This document shows, piece by piece, positions 34,797-43,634 of a stretch of DNA of 44,904 bases. The stretch is from Bacteroidales bacterium. GTDB lineage: Bacteria; Bacteroidota; Bacteroidia; Bacteroidales; Muribaculaceae. Numbering within the stretch: position 1 is the first letter of the stretch; every line of letters starts with the position of its first letter. The stretch covers positions 1 through 44,904 of the forward strand of contig SFGS01000034.1 of assembly GCA_004557565.1 (NCBI GenBank), read 5' to 3'. The notes beneath the pieces are model-generated. The model saw only the letters and a list, made by a program, of their open reading frames with translations. It had not been told where the DNA came from and did not search any database. Position numbers and translations under genes: made by a program.

Positions 34797-34913
34797 ATGA
34801 AAGTAAGAGCCTCAATTAAAAAACGCACCCCTGACTGCAAAATCGTTCGTCGCAAGGGTCGTCTTTACGTGATTAATAAGAAAAATCCTAAGATGAAGAT
34901 GCGTCAAGGATAA
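34797..34913 (+). CDS. rpmJ: Ribosomal protein bL36, zinc-free type
   Basis: A 38-residue ORF: MKVRASIKKRTPDCKIVRRK followed by GRLYVINKKNPKMKMRQG. Only one cysteine is present, so the zinc-binding C-C-C-H set of the common form is missing. It lies 15 bp after infA. A TAAATTTG at 34921-34928 just after it resembles a -7 box but has no -33 partner. Confidence 0.95.
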   Translation: MKVRASIKKRTPDCKIVRRKGRLYVINKKNPKMKMRQG

Positions 34914-34947
34914 TTTTTAGTAAATTTGCAAAAAATAAAATAATTAT

Positions 34948-35328
34948 ATGGCAGTACGTATAGTCGGAGTTGATCTCCCTCAAAACAAAAGAGGCGTAAT
35001 TGCGCTCACCTATATTTATGGTATCGGTCGTAGCGCTGCCGCCACAATCCTTGGTAAGGCTGGTGTTAGCGAAGACACTAAGGTTAAGGATTGGACTGAT
35101 GATGAAGCAGCAAAGGTGCGTGAAGTCATCACTGAAAACTACAAGGTAGAAGGTGACCTTCGTAGCGAAATCCAAATGAACATCAAGCGTCTGATGGATA
35201 TCGGTTGCTACCGTGGTATCCGTCACCGTAACGGTCTTCCTGTTCGTGGTCAAAGCACCAAGAACAATGCCCGTACACGTAAGGGACGTAAGAAAACAGT
35301 TGCAAACAAGAAGAAAGCTACTAAATAA
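34948..35328 (+). CDS. rpsM: Ribosomal protein uS13
   Basis: 126 residues. Head protein that bridges to the 50S and contacts P-site tRNA. Shows IYGIGRSAAATILGKAGV and RGIRHRNGLPVRGQSTKNNA with a lysine-rich tail. Confidence 0.97.
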   Translation: MAVRIVGVDLPQNKRGVIALTYIYGIGRSAAATILGKAGVSEDTKVKDWTDDEAAKVREVITENYKVEGDLRSEIQMNIKRLMDIGCYRGIRHRNGLPVRGQSTKNNARTRKGRKKTVANKKKATK

Positions 35329-35337
35329 TTTTAAAGT

Positions 35338-35727
35338 ATGGCAAAAAAGACAGTCGCAGCTAAGAAGAGAGTTGTTAAAGTTGACGGTGTTGGTCAACTT
35401 CACGTTCATTCTTCTTTCAACAACATCATTGTGTGTCTCGCAAACAGCGAGGGACAAGTTATTTCATGGTCTTCTGCCGGTAAGATGGGTTTCCGTGGTT
35501 CTAAGAAGAACACTCCTTACGCAGCCCAAATGGCCGCTCAAGATTGTGCAAAGGTTGCTTACGACCTCGGTCTTCGCAAGGTGAAGGCTTATGTTAAGGG
35601 TCCAGGCAATGGTCGTGAATCCGCTATCCGCACCATCCACGGTGCAGGCATTGCAGTAACTGAGATTATCGACGTTACTCCACTTCCACACAACGGATGC
35701 CGTCCTCCTAAGAGAAGAAGAGTTTAA
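35338..35727 (+). CDS. rpsK: Ribosomal protein uS11
   Basis: 129 residues. Platform protein. HVHSSFNNIIV, KGPGNGRESAIRTIH and the basic end GCRPPKRRRV are diagnostic. Confidence 0.97.
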   Translation: MAKKTVAAKKRVVKVDGVGQLHVHSSFNNIIVCLANSEGQVISWSSAGKMGFRGSKKNTPYAAQMAAQDCAKVAYDLGLRKVKAYVKGPGNGRESAIRTIHGAGIAVTEIIDVTPLPHNGCRPPKRRRV

Positions 35728-35776
35728 TGAATCAAATTTAGTTTAAGCTCTTAAATTATTTCATTTATTTTTTCGC

Positions 35777-35849
35777 GAATCTCTGTCAGTGAATAGATTG
35801 CATTTTATTTAACAACCTCTCTGCAATCGCGGCTGCACTGAAGCGATTC
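35777..35849 (+). promoter_or_regulatory. Nested stem structure in the rpsK-rpsD gap, possible S4 leader
   Basis: Three stems lie one inside another: GAATC (35777-35781) with GATTC (35845-35849), TCAGTG (35786-35791) with CACTGA (35836-35841), and GATTGCA (35796-35802) with TGCAATC (35822-35828) around a 19 nt loop. The gap is 148 bp, against 5-30 bp for most neighbours. S4 is a known repressor of its own operon in E. coli and Bacillus, so this could be an S4-responsive leader. Confidence 0.5.
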
Positions 35850-35875
35850 ATAAACAAACTTTAATTATTTAAAAA

Positions 35876-36484
35876 ATGGCTAGATATACCGGTCCAAAAT
35901 CTAAAATTGCCCGCAAATTGGGCGAAGCAATCTTCGGTGAAGATAAAGTTCTTGCACGTAAGAACTACGCTCCGGGCCAGCACGGCGCCAACAGAAGAAG
36001 AAAACTCTCTGAGTATGGTACTCAGCTTCGCGAAAAACAAAAGGCTAAATACACCTACGGTGTGCTCGAACGTCAGTTCCGCAACCTTTTCAAGAAAGCT
36101 TCTTCTAACAAGGGTGTAACTGGTGAGGTTCTTCTTCAATTACTCGAGTCTCGTCTCGACAACGTTGTTTACCGTCTTGGTATCGCTCCTACTCGTGCAG
36201 CTGCACGTCAGTTGGTGCTCCACCGTCACATCACTGTTGATGGTCAAGTAGTAAATATCGCTTCTTATCATGTAACTCCTGGTGAAGTGGTTGCCGTTCG
36301 CGAGAAATCTAAATCACTTGAAGTTATCCAAGACAGTCTTGCTGGTTTCAACCACAGCAAGTATCCTTGGATTGAATGGGACGAAAATCTCAAGGGTGGT
36401 AAGATGATCACACTTCCACAACGTGAAGATATCCCAGAAAACATCAAGGAACAGTTAATCGTTGAATTGTATTCTAAACAGTAA
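35876..36484 (+). CDS. rpsD: Ribosomal protein uS4
   Basis: 202 residues. Primary 16S rRNA-binding protein. Begins MARYTGPKSKIARKLGEAIF and has the S4 RNA-binding domain (SRLDNVVYRLGIAPTRAAAR, near residues 92-111). Confidence 0.97.
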   Translation: MARYTGPKSKIARKLGEAIFGEDKVLARKNYAPGQHGANRRRKLSEYGTQLREKQKAKYTYGVLERQFRNLFKKASSNKGVTGEVLLQLLESRLDNVVYRLGIAPTRAAARQLVLHRHITVDGQVVNIASYHVTPGEVVAVREKSKSLEVIQDSLAGFNHSKYPWIEWDENLKGGKMITLPQREDIPENIKEQLIVELYSKQ

Positions 36485-36496
36485 AATTTAACATCC

Positions 36497-37489
36497 ATGG
36501 CTATTTTAGCATTTCAGAAACCAGACAAAGTATTGATGCTGGAAGCCGACAACACATTCGGCAAATTCGAATTCCGTCCATTGGAACCGGGTTATGGTGT
36601 TACTATCGGCAATGCTTTGCGTCGTATCTTGCTCTCATCTCTTGAGGGCTATGCGATCTGCAACATTCGCATTGATGGTGTGAAACACGAATTCGCTACA
36701 ATCCCTGGCGTAAAGGAAGACGTGACCAACGTAATCCTCAACCTTAAAATGGTGCGCCTCAAGAGAGTGGTAGAAGACACCGAATTTGAGAAGGCTACCA
36801 TCAAGGTTTCGGGCCAGGATGTGTTTAAAGCTGGTGACATCGGTAAGGTTCTTAATGGCTTCGAGGTTCTGAACCCAGAGCTCGTGATTTGCCACATGGA
36901 TCCAAGCACAAGTTTCCAGATTGATCTTAATATTAATAAGGGCCGTGGTTATGTGTCGGCTGATGAAAATCGCAATGCTAACGACACTATCGATACTATC
37001 GCTATCGACTCGATCTACACCCCTATCATCAATGTTAAGTACACTGTTGACAACTACCGTGTCGAGCAGAAAACCGACTACGAGAAACTGACACTCGAAA
37101 TTACTACCGATGGCTCTATTCAGCCTAAGGATGCGCTCAAGGAAGCTGCTAAGATTCTTATTCAACACTTCATGCTCTTCTCTGACGAGAAAATTGCTCT
37201 TGATGCAACTGAAAATGAAGGTAACGAAGAATTTGATGAAGAAGTTCTCCACATGCGACAACTTCTTAAGACCAAGCTCGTGGACATGGACCTCAGCGTT
37301 CGTGCTCTCAACTGCTTGAAGTCGGCTGAAGTTGAAACACTTTCTGAGCTTGTAGTCTTCAACAAGACCGACTTGCTCAAATTCCGTAATTTCGGTAAAA
37401 AGTCCTTGTTAGAACTTGAAGATCTCCTGGCTAACCTGGGTCTTTCCTTTGGCATGGACATTTCTAAGTACAAATTAGATAAAGAGTAA
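36497..37489 (+). CDS. rpoA: RNA polymerase alpha subunit
   Basis: 330 residues. The N-terminal dimerisation domain has NALRRILLSSLEGYAI (near residue 36). The C-terminal domain (from about 250) has MDLSVRALNCLKSAEVETL and LLKFRNFGKKSLLEL, contacting DNA and activators. Placed between rpsD and rplQ as usual. Confidence 0.98.
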   Translation: MAILAFQKPDKVLMLEADNTFGKFEFRPLEPGYGVTIGNALRRILLSSLEGYAICNIRIDGVKHEFATIPGVKEDVTNVILNLKMVRLKRVVEDTEFEKATIKVSGQDVFKAGDIGKVLNGFEVLNPELVICHMDPSTSFQIDLNINKGRGYVSADENRNANDTIDTIAIDSIYTPIINVKYTVDNYRVEQKTDYEKLTLEITTDGSIQPKDALKEAAKILIQHFMLFSDEKIALDATENEGNEEFDEEVLHMRQLLKTKLVDMDLSVRALNCLKSAEVETLSELVVFNKTDLLKFRNFGKKSLLELEDLLANLGLSFGMDISKYKLDKE

Positions 37490-37495
37490 TAAACG

Positions 37496-37981
37496 ATGAG
37501 ACATAATAAGAAATTTAATCACTTAGGTCGCACGAAAAGCCATCGTCAAGCCCTTTTGGCTAACATGACTATTTCTTTGATTCTTCACAAGAGAATCTTC
37601 ACCACCTTGGCTAAGGCTAAAGCACTTCGCATTTATGCTGAGCCTATCATCAACAGAGCGAAAAAAGACGATACTGCATCTCGCCGCGTTGTGTTCAGCT
37701 ATCTCCAGAACAAGGAAGCAGTTACTGAACTGTTCACCAACATTTCTCAAAAGATTGCTGACCGTCCAGGTGGCTACACCCGCATTTTGAAACTTGGCAA
37801 CCGTCTTGGTGATAACGCTAAGACTTGCTTCATTGAACTCGTTGACTACAACGAAGCAATGCTCGCTGACAAGAAGAAAGCCGTTAAGAAGACTACCCGT
37901 CGTGGTGGTAAGAAGCCTGCTCCTAAGGCTGAAGCTGCTCCTGCTACTGAAGCTCCTGCTACTGAAGCTGCTGCTGAGTAA
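37496..37981 (+). CDS. rplQ: Ribosomal protein bL17 with an Ala/Pro/Glu tail
   Basis: 161 residues. The first ~115 match L17 (MRHNKKFNHLGRTKSHRQAL; LKLGNRLGDNAKTCFIELVD). The remainder is a basic linker (KKAVKKTTRRGGKKPAPK) and a low-complexity AEAAPATEAPATEAAAE end made of a short tandem DNA repeat. The extension is common in Bacteroidetes. Last gene of the run. Confidence 0.96.
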   Translation: MRHNKKFNHLGRTKSHRQALLANMTISLILHKRIFTTLAKAKALRIYAEPIINRAKKDDTASRRVVFSYLQNKEAVTELFTNISQKIADRPGGYTRILKLGNRLGDNAKTCFIELVDYNEAMLADKKKAVKKTTRRGGKKPAPKAEAAPATEAPATEAAAE

Positions 37982-37996
37982 TTCTTTGATTTTCAT

Positions 37997-38014
37997 TGAG
38001 AGGCACGCCTCTCA
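37997..38014 (+). other. Palindrome just after rplQ
   Basis: TGAGAGGC and GCCTCTCA are separated by only two bases. It lies 16 bp past the stop and just before the main terminator, and may protect the mRNA 3' end or add to termination. Confidence 0.5.
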
Positions 38015-38033
38015 CTATGATAAATCCAACATG

Positions 38034-38074
38034 CGTCCGTTCATCTTTATTGATGAGCGGACGTTTTTTATTTT
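38034..38074 (+). terminator. Terminator of the ribosomal gene run
   Basis: A 12 bp stem, CGTCCGTTCATC with GATGAGCGGACG (one G-U pair), a 6 nt loop, then TTTTTTATTTT. A classic intrinsic terminator. Confidence 0.93.
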
Positions 38075-38102
38075 GTTAAGTCTGAACTTTCTATTATCTT
38101 TG
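38072..38102 (+). promoter_or_regulatory. Promoter of the GH18-GH9 pair
   Basis: TTTG (38072-38075), a 19 bp spacer and TATCTTTG (38095-38102). The -33 box overlaps the T-tract of the preceding terminator. The leader to ATG 38165 would be about 55 nt. Confidence 0.7.
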
Positions 38103-38164
38103 TAAAAATCATGGACTAAAACCCAACACAGGGTTAAAACTTTCTATTTACTTTTTAACTTCAA

Positions 38165-39256
38165 ATGATAAAGAATTTCGTATTATCAACTTTCGTGGTG
38201 CTGCTTACTGCGCTTTACCCATTCGGTGCCTTTGCGAGCCAGCCACAAAATAAGATTTGTCTTGCATATTGCACTTATTATGGCGATAAGTTGCCCGATC
38301 CCGATATTGTTACGCATATTAATTATGCCTTTGCGGAACTGTATGTGGTGGATAGCGTGTATAAAACCTTCAAGTTGCAGGGCAATGAATCTCGCTTTCG
38401 CCAAGTGATGGCATTAAAGAAACAAAATCCTAATTTAAAGATTTGCCTCGCTTTCACCCATACGGTGAGCAATAGCGACAATCGCCAAGGTGGCGGATTC
38501 TCAAAAATGTCGGCTTCGCCAGAGATGCGTAAGCAGTTTGCCGCCGATTGTCTTGCCTTTTGCAAAAAATGGAACCTCGATGGCATAGATATTGACTGGG
38601 AATTTCCAGGTTTGTCGTGGAGTGGTCATGCTTCCGACCCTAAAACCGACACGAAAAACTACACCCTGTTGATGAAAGACCTTCGTGAGGCACTCGGTAA
38701 CGACTATATTCTCAGTTTCGCAGGTTATGTGATGGATATGCAAAGCACCGATAGTGGAAAGAAATATGTGGATATTCAGGCAGTGGTGCCGTATGTGGAT
38801 TATATCAACATTATGACCTACGACATGGACGCGGCTCCACATTTCCAGTCTGCCATTATTTCCTCCACATCGTATTACGACTGTATGTCGGCTATTCGCT
38901 CTTATGCCAAGTTGGGCGTGCCGTTTGAGAAAATGCTTTTGGGTATTCCTTTCTATCTTCGCCATAGCCACGACGGTCTCACTACTGCGGTTGATTACAA
39001 GCAAATTGTGAAACTCAAATCCAATCCAAATTTCGAGTTCGACTTGTGGGACGAGGAAGCCCGCACTCCTTACGCAAAATATAAGGGAAAATTTTATGGC
39101 TCTTACGACAATCCACGAAGCATAGCCGTGAAAGGGGAGTGGATTCATAGCCTTGGACTGGGCGGTTTGCTCTATTGGGAAAACTCAGAAGATGATGCCG
39201 ACATGACTTTGGCAAAGGCCTGTTGGAAAGCAATAACTAAAAATTACGACGAATAA
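38165..39256 (+). CDS. Secreted GH18 glycosidase (chitinase-like)
   Basis: A 363-residue protein with a signal peptide (1 to about 25, ending FGAFAS). It is a GH18 TIM barrel with the catalytic DxxDxDxE motif intact as DGIDIDWE (Asp139 to Glu146), the ICLAYCTYYG first strand, INYAFAEL, the INIMTYDMD strand near residue 218 and the late tryptophan region LGGLLYWENS. GH18 enzymes cut beta-1,4 bonds next to GlcNAc in chitin, chito-oligosaccharides or N-glycans. No carbohydrate-binding module is attached. The stop overlaps the next ATG (TAATG), so the two are translationally coupled. Confidence 0.92.
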   Translation: MIKNFVLSTFVVLLTALYPFGAFASQPQNKICLAYCTYYGDKLPDPDIVTHINYAFAELYVVDSVYKTFKLQGNESRFRQVMALKKQNPNLKICLAFTHTVSNSDNRQGGGFSKMSASPEMRKQFAADCLAFCKKWNLDGIDIDWEFPGLSWSGHASDPKTDTKNYTLLMKDLREALGNDYILSFAGYVMDMQSTDSGKKYVDIQAVVPYVDYINIMTYDMDAAPHFQSAIISSTSYYDCMSAIRSYAKLGVPFEKMLLGIPFYLRHSHDGLTTAVDYKQIVKLKSNPNFEFDLWDEEARTPYAKYKGKFYGSYDNPRSIAVKGEWIHSLGLGGLLYWENSEDDADMTLAKACWKAITKNYDE

Positions 39257-41784
39257 TGAAGCGTTTAATCCTTTTTTTATCATTTTGTGTGGCTTTTCTT
39301 TCCATGTTTGCAGATTCATGGGTAAGAATTAATCAATTAGGCTACATTCCTAAAACCTCGAAGGTGGCAGTTTATTTAAGCGAAGAAGCCACCGAAGTGT
39401 CATCGTTTCAGCTGGTAGATGTGTTTACCGGCAAAGTGGTTTACTCCTCTAAGGCAGTGAAGCCGATGGGTGCTTTGGGTGGTATGAAAGCCACTTATCG
39501 CTTGAATTTCTCCGATTTCACTCGTCAAGGCACTTACAGAATAGTGGTTAACGGCTGTGAATCGTCCATTTTCCCTATCAATGGGCATGTGTATGATGGT
39601 ACAGCCGATTTTGTGCTCAACTATATGCGCCAGCAGCGTTGCGGATTCAATCCGTTTTTGCGCGACAGTTGCCACCAGAAAGATGCGTTCATTCGCTACC
39701 ATGCCACTAAAGAGGGCCAGCACATTGATGTGAGAGGCGGTTGGCATGACGCTGCTGATTTGCTCCAATACACCACCACATCAGCCAACGCCATCTATCA
39801 GATGCTTTTCGCTTATCAGCAGAATCCTGATGCCTTCACCGATTCTTACCAGGAAAATGGTTTGCCAGGAGCAAATGGTATTCCCGATATTGTAGATGAA
39901 ATTTATTGGGGACTCGACTGGCTCGACAGAATGAATCCTGAAAAAGGTGAACTTTACAATCAGATTGCCGACGACCGTGACCACATAGGTCAAAAATTGC
40001 CACAAACCGACCCTTCCGACTATGGTAGAGGTCCAAACAATGGCCGCCCCGTTTATTTTATCGATGGCAAACCACAGCAACGTGGCACATATATGAATGC
40101 CACAATGGGTGCAGCCAGCACGGCAGGTAAGTTTGCCAGCGATTTTGCACTTGGTGCAGAGGTGTTGAAGACTTTCTATCCTCAATTTTCGCAAAAAATC
40201 TCGTCAAAGGCAGCCGATGCGCTTCAAGTGGGTATCGACAAGCCCGGCAACACTCAAACCGTGTCGGTGGTTTCTCCTTACATTTATGAGGAAGACAACT
40301 GGGTTGATGATATGGAATTAGGTTCTGTGGAACTTTTCCGCATGACTGGCGATGGCAAGTATTTGACCAAAGCCGTGGAATATGGCCGCCGTGAGCCAGT
40401 CACTCCATGGATGGGCGCAGATAGTGCACGCCACTACCAGTGGTATCCATTTATGAATATGGGGCATTATCAAATTGCAGCTCACACTACCGATACTCGT
40501 CTGAAGGCTGAATTTTTGCGCAATATGCGTGCTGGCATTGCTCGCACTTATGAGCGTGGACAGGCGCACCCATTCTTGTGGGGCATTCCTGGCATTTGGT
40601 GTTCGAACAATCTCACCACAGCCATGCTCACACAGTGCATTCTCTACCGCACACTTTCTGGCGATGACTCTTTCGAGGAAATGGAAGGCTCACTCCGCGA
40701 TTGGCTCTTTGGTTGCAATCCTTGGGGCACAAGTATGATTGTGGAGTTGCCTAAGGGCGGCACATACCCTCGTGCCACTCACAGCAACTGGGTGTTCCAA
40801 AACCTTGGTCACCCGGTGGGCGGCTTGGTTGACGGACCGGTGTATAGCACCATTTTCAGCAGTTTGCGAGGCGTGAATATCACCGACGACATGCCACATG
40901 TCACCGCCAACGCTTACCTCCGTTTCCAGCCGGGCGATGTGGTGTATCACGACAACACTCACGACTATTCAACAAACGAGCCAACGATGGACGGCACGGC
41001 TTCGCTCACTTTCCCACTCTCGTATTATCAGAAAGAGGGTAGGGCACAAGCCGATGCAACCTCTGCCGATAAGAATGTGTATGATGAAGGCGGCATCAAG
41101 CAAGGCGACCCAAGCAAAAAGAACATTTGCCTGGTGTTTACTTCTCACGACAAGACCGATGGTGCCAACTATATCATTTCCACATTGAAGAAGCGAAATG
41201 TGAAAGGTGCATTCTTCTTCACAGGCCATTTCTTTGAGTCGTTCCCTGATATCGTTAAGCGCATTCAGGCTGGTGGCCACTATGTGGGCAGTCATAGTTA
41301 CGGTCACTTGCAATATGCTGCTTGGGAAAATCGCGACTCTCTGCTCGTCACTAAAGATGAGTTCACCACCGATATGCTGAAGGGCTATGAAGTGATGTCG
41401 AAATTTGGCATCACCAAGGAGCAAGCACCATATTTTATTCCACCTTATGAATATTACAACAGCACCATCTCGTCGTGGGCAAAGGAATTGGGACTTCAAA
41501 TCGTGAATTTCACCCCTGGCACAGCGTCAAACGAAGACTACACTTGGCATGGTATGCCTATGGAGGCAGAAAAATACCGTAGCAGCCAATGGCTCTACGA
41601 TAATATGATGAAATGGGAAAAGAAGCACACCCTTAATGGACATTTCCTTATGATTCACCTTGGCACCGACGACGCTCGCACCGATAAATTCTATCTCAAA
41701 CTCGACAAAATCATCACCACTCTTCAAAAGAAAGGCTACAACTTCGTGTCGCTTGAAGATATGATTGGTCTCAACTTGAAATAG
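39256..41784 (+). CDS. Secreted GH9 glycosidase fused to a polysaccharide-deacetylase-like domain
   Basis: An 842-residue protein with a signal peptide (1 to about 19), an N-terminal Ig-like domain (about 20-105; WVRINQLGYIP), a GH9 (alpha/alpha)6 barrel (about 115-600) and a NodB-like deacetylase domain (about 615-842). In GH9 the catalytic Asp lies in GGWHDAADLLQY (near residues 162-173) and the general-acid Glu in STNEPTMDG (near 575). In the NodB domain the metal histidines are present as HSYGH (near 679-683), but the canonical FDD motif reads FTSHD. GH9 enzymes include cellulases and exo-glucosaminidases; with a GH18 partner and a deacetylase domain an amino-sugar substrate is more likely. 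Ends before a terminator. Confidence 0.9.
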   Translation: MKRLILFLSFCVAFLSMFADSWVRINQLGYIPKTSKVAVYLSEEATEVSSFQLVDVFTGKVVYSSKAVKPMGALGGMKATYRLNFSDFTRQGTYRIVVNGCESSIFPINGHVYDGTADFVLNYMRQQRCGFNPFLRDSCHQKDAFIRYHATKEGQHIDVRGGWHDAADLLQYTTTSANAIYQMLFAYQQNPDAFTDSYQENGLPGANGIPDIVDEIYWGLDWLDRMNPEKGELYNQIADDRDHIGQKLPQTDPSDYGRGPNNGRPVYFIDGKPQQRGTYMNATMGAASTAGKFASDFALGAEVLKTFYPQFSQKISSKAADALQVGIDKPGNTQTVSVVSPYIYEEDNWVDDMELGSVELFRMTGDGKYLTKAVEYGRREPVTPWMGADSARHYQWYPFMNMGHYQIAAHTTDTRLKAEFLRNMRAGIARTYERGQAHPFLWGIPGIWCSNNLTTAMLTQCILYRTLSGDDSFEEMEGSLRDWLFGCNPWGTSMIVELPKGGTYPRATHSNWVFQNLGHPVGGLVDGPVYSTIFSSLRGVNITDDMPHVTANAYLRFQPGDVVYHDNTHDYSTNEPTMDGTASLTFPLSYYQKEGRAQADATSADKNVYDEGGIKQGDPSKKNICLVFTSHDKTDGANYIISTLKKRNVKGAFFFTGHFFESFPDIVKRIQAGGHYVGSHSYGHLQYAAWENRDSLLVTKDEFTTDMLKGYEVMSKFGITKEQAPYFIPPYEYYNSTISSWAKELGLQIVNFTPGTASNEDYTWHGMPMEAEKYRSSQWLYDNMMKWEKKHTLNGHFLMIHLGTDDARTDKFYLKLDKIITTLQKKGYNFVSLEDMIGLNLK

Positions 41785-41804
41785 TTTTTTTCAGACATTT
41801 TTTT

Positions 41805-41845
41805 ACTCGTTGGTTGAACATTTGATTCTACCAACGAGTTTTTTA
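41805..41845 (+). terminator. Terminator of the GH18-GH9 pair
   Basis: A perfect 10 bp stem ACTCGTTGGT (41805-41814) with ACCAACGAGT (41830-41839), a 15 nt loop and then a T-tract. Confidence 0.88.
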
Positions 41846-41866
41846 TTGACGACAATTTTTGCACGT

Positions 41867-43306
41867 TCATTCTGCAGTATTATCATCACCTTTAGGAATT
41901 TTTCCAAGCAATGCGAAGATGATGCTCATGATGGGGCTTATGATGTTGAAGAAGCAGAATGGAAGATAAACAAGGGTTGGCACACCAAGCACCGTTGATT
42001 GAGTCATACCACAGGCTGTCCACGGAACGAGAACGGAGGTGACGGTGGCAGAGTCCTCTGTGGAACGGCTCAGGAGCTCTCGCTGATAACCACGGTTGGC
42101 GTATTCTTCCTTGTAGATTGATGCATTCATGATGATGGAAAGGAACTGGTCGCCCATGATGAGATTGAGCACCACACCCGACACAACTGTTGATGTCACG
42201 AGAGAGAAAGTGTTGTGAATGGTCTTGAGAAGAATGTGTGTGAGGCTCTTGAGCATATTGCTTGCCACCATACACGAGCCGAAGCACATGGCGCAGAGTA
42301 TGAGCCAAACGGTGTCGAGCATACCTCCCATGCCTCGTGTGGCAACAAGGTTGTTCACTTCTGCGAATCCCGTGTCAATTTGTGTGCTGGTGTAGCAAAC
42401 CTTCAGCAATCCTGTAAATATATTGCTAACCGTTGCGGTTTGTGTGCCGGCTATTTCCAATAGAGCGTCGGGTTGCAATACGATGGCGCACACGATTGCC
42501 GCCAATGCTGAAAGTATGAGAGTGATGAATGAAGGTACTTTCTTCCAAATTAGAATGCCACTAAATACAGGAACGAGGAGCGTCCATGCGCTTATGTTGA
42601 AGCTGTGCTCCAATCCTTCAAGATAGATGCTTGGTTCTACTCGTTCGCCAGAGAACCAAAATCCCATTACAAGGTAAAGCAATAGGCTGATGGTGATGCT
42701 CGGCACGGTGGTGTGCATCATGCAACGGATATGCTTGAAGAGGTCGGCTCCAGATACGGAAGATGCAAGCACGGTAGTGTCGGACATTGGCGACACCTTG
42801 TCACCGAAATAAGCGCCAGATATAATGGCACCTGCCGTAAATGGTTCGGGTATGCCGAGCGCATTGCCAATGCCAAGCAAGGCGATGCCTATTGTGGCTA
42901 TCGTTGTCCACGATGTGCCTGTCATCACCGACACCAGTGAAGAAATGATGCAAGCGCATGGCAGGAAGAACGATGGCGTGATAATCTGCACTCCGTAATA
43001 TATCAATGTGGGTACTACTCCGCTAATCATCCATGTGCTCGACATCACGCCTATCAGTAGCAGAATTAGTATTGACACGGAGGTGTCGCCTATGGTTGCC
43101 TTGATGCTGTCCTCAAATACTTGCCATTTGATGCGGTAGATTGACATTGAAAGAGCTACGCAGATAGTGGTTGCAATCAGCATCGATATCTGGCTGGCTC
43201 CACTTAGAGCGTCATTGGGAAGCATCTTCATTACCGTCACTATCATGACAATCAATACGAGGAGTGGAATGATGGAAATAAGAGGGTGTGGAATTTGCTG
43301 TTTCAT
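41867..43306 (-). CDS. nhaC: Na+/H+ antiporter, NhaC family
   Basis: A 479-residue inner-membrane protein with about eleven or twelve hydrophobic segments. Recognised by the NhaC pattern: SVMTGTSWTTIATIGIALLG (near residue 123), ISGAYFGDKVSPMSDTTVLA (near 155) and the later GDQFLSIIMNA and PWTACGM segments. Members exchange Na+ for H+ or move organic anions (some are malate/lactate antiporters), so the ion pair is provisional. ATG 43306 is preferred since it directly precedes the first membrane helix; the longer in-frame reading adds a non-homologous stretch. A -7-like box (TATATTTG) lies at 43471-43464. Convergent with the GH9 gene. Confidence 0.88.
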   Translation of the reverse strand: MKQQIPHPLISIIPLLVLIVMIVTVMKMLPNDALSGASQISMLIATTICVALSMSIYRIKWQVFEDSIKATIGDTSVSILILLLIGVMSSTWMISGVVPTLIYYGVQIITPSFFLPCACIISSLVSVMTGTSWTTIATIGIALLGIGNALGIPEPFTAGAIISGAYFGDKVSPMSDTTVLASSVSGADLFKHIRCMMHTTVPSITISLLLYLVMGFWFSGERVEPSIYLEGLEHSFNISAWTLLVPVFSGILIWKKVPSFITLILSALAAIVCAIVLQPDALLEIAGTQTATVSNIFTGLLKVCYTSTQIDTGFAEVNNLVATRGMGGMLDTVWLILCAMCFGSCMVASNMLKSLTHILLKTIHNTFSLVTSTVVSGVVLNLIMGDQFLSIIMNASIYKEEYANRGYQRELLSRSTEDSATVTSVLVPWTACGMTQSTVLGVPTLVYLPFCFFNIISPIMSIIFALLGKIPKGDDNTAE

Positions 43307-43573
43307 AAGTTTCTGATTTGTGGAAAGAATTATTATTTGAGGCAAACAAAACATCTTGCAACCACGAATATCCTCGAAATTAGATACATTAGGGCCGTTG
43401 CTGTTGCCTATTTATAGATGTAGATGAATGTTCTGATAGAGAGCAGTACAGCATTTGATAATGCAAATATACAGATAATTTTTGGAAAAATAAAGCTTGT
43501 TGCTGTTAGATTGTCTGTGAAAATCTGCTATTTGTGATAATATGTAATAGATTTCGAGGCTTAGCAGAAAAGT
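43307..43573. other. Gap between nhaC and the DUF1460 gene
   Basis: This AT-rich non-coding stretch holds a -7-like box for nhaC (TATATTTG on the minus strand, 43471-43464, without a good -33). No ORF, tRNA or repeat was seen. Confidence 0.5.
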
Positions 43574-43614
43574 AACAAAAAAAATCGGGCATTTCCGTTT
43601 GGAAGCACCCGATT
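43574..43614 (-). terminator. Terminator of the DUF1460 gene
   Basis: Stem AATCGGG (43583-43589) with CCCGATT (43608-43614) and an inner TTCC/GGAA stem, followed on the minus strand by a run of eight or more T. It lies 20 bp beyond the stop codon. Confidence 0.88.
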
Positions 43615-43634
43615 CTACTATATGTGTAGTGTGT

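Noticed and set aside
34921..34928. TAAATTTG as an internal promoter before rpsM
   Set aside because: No -33 box at the right distance; such AT-rich octamers occur by chance.
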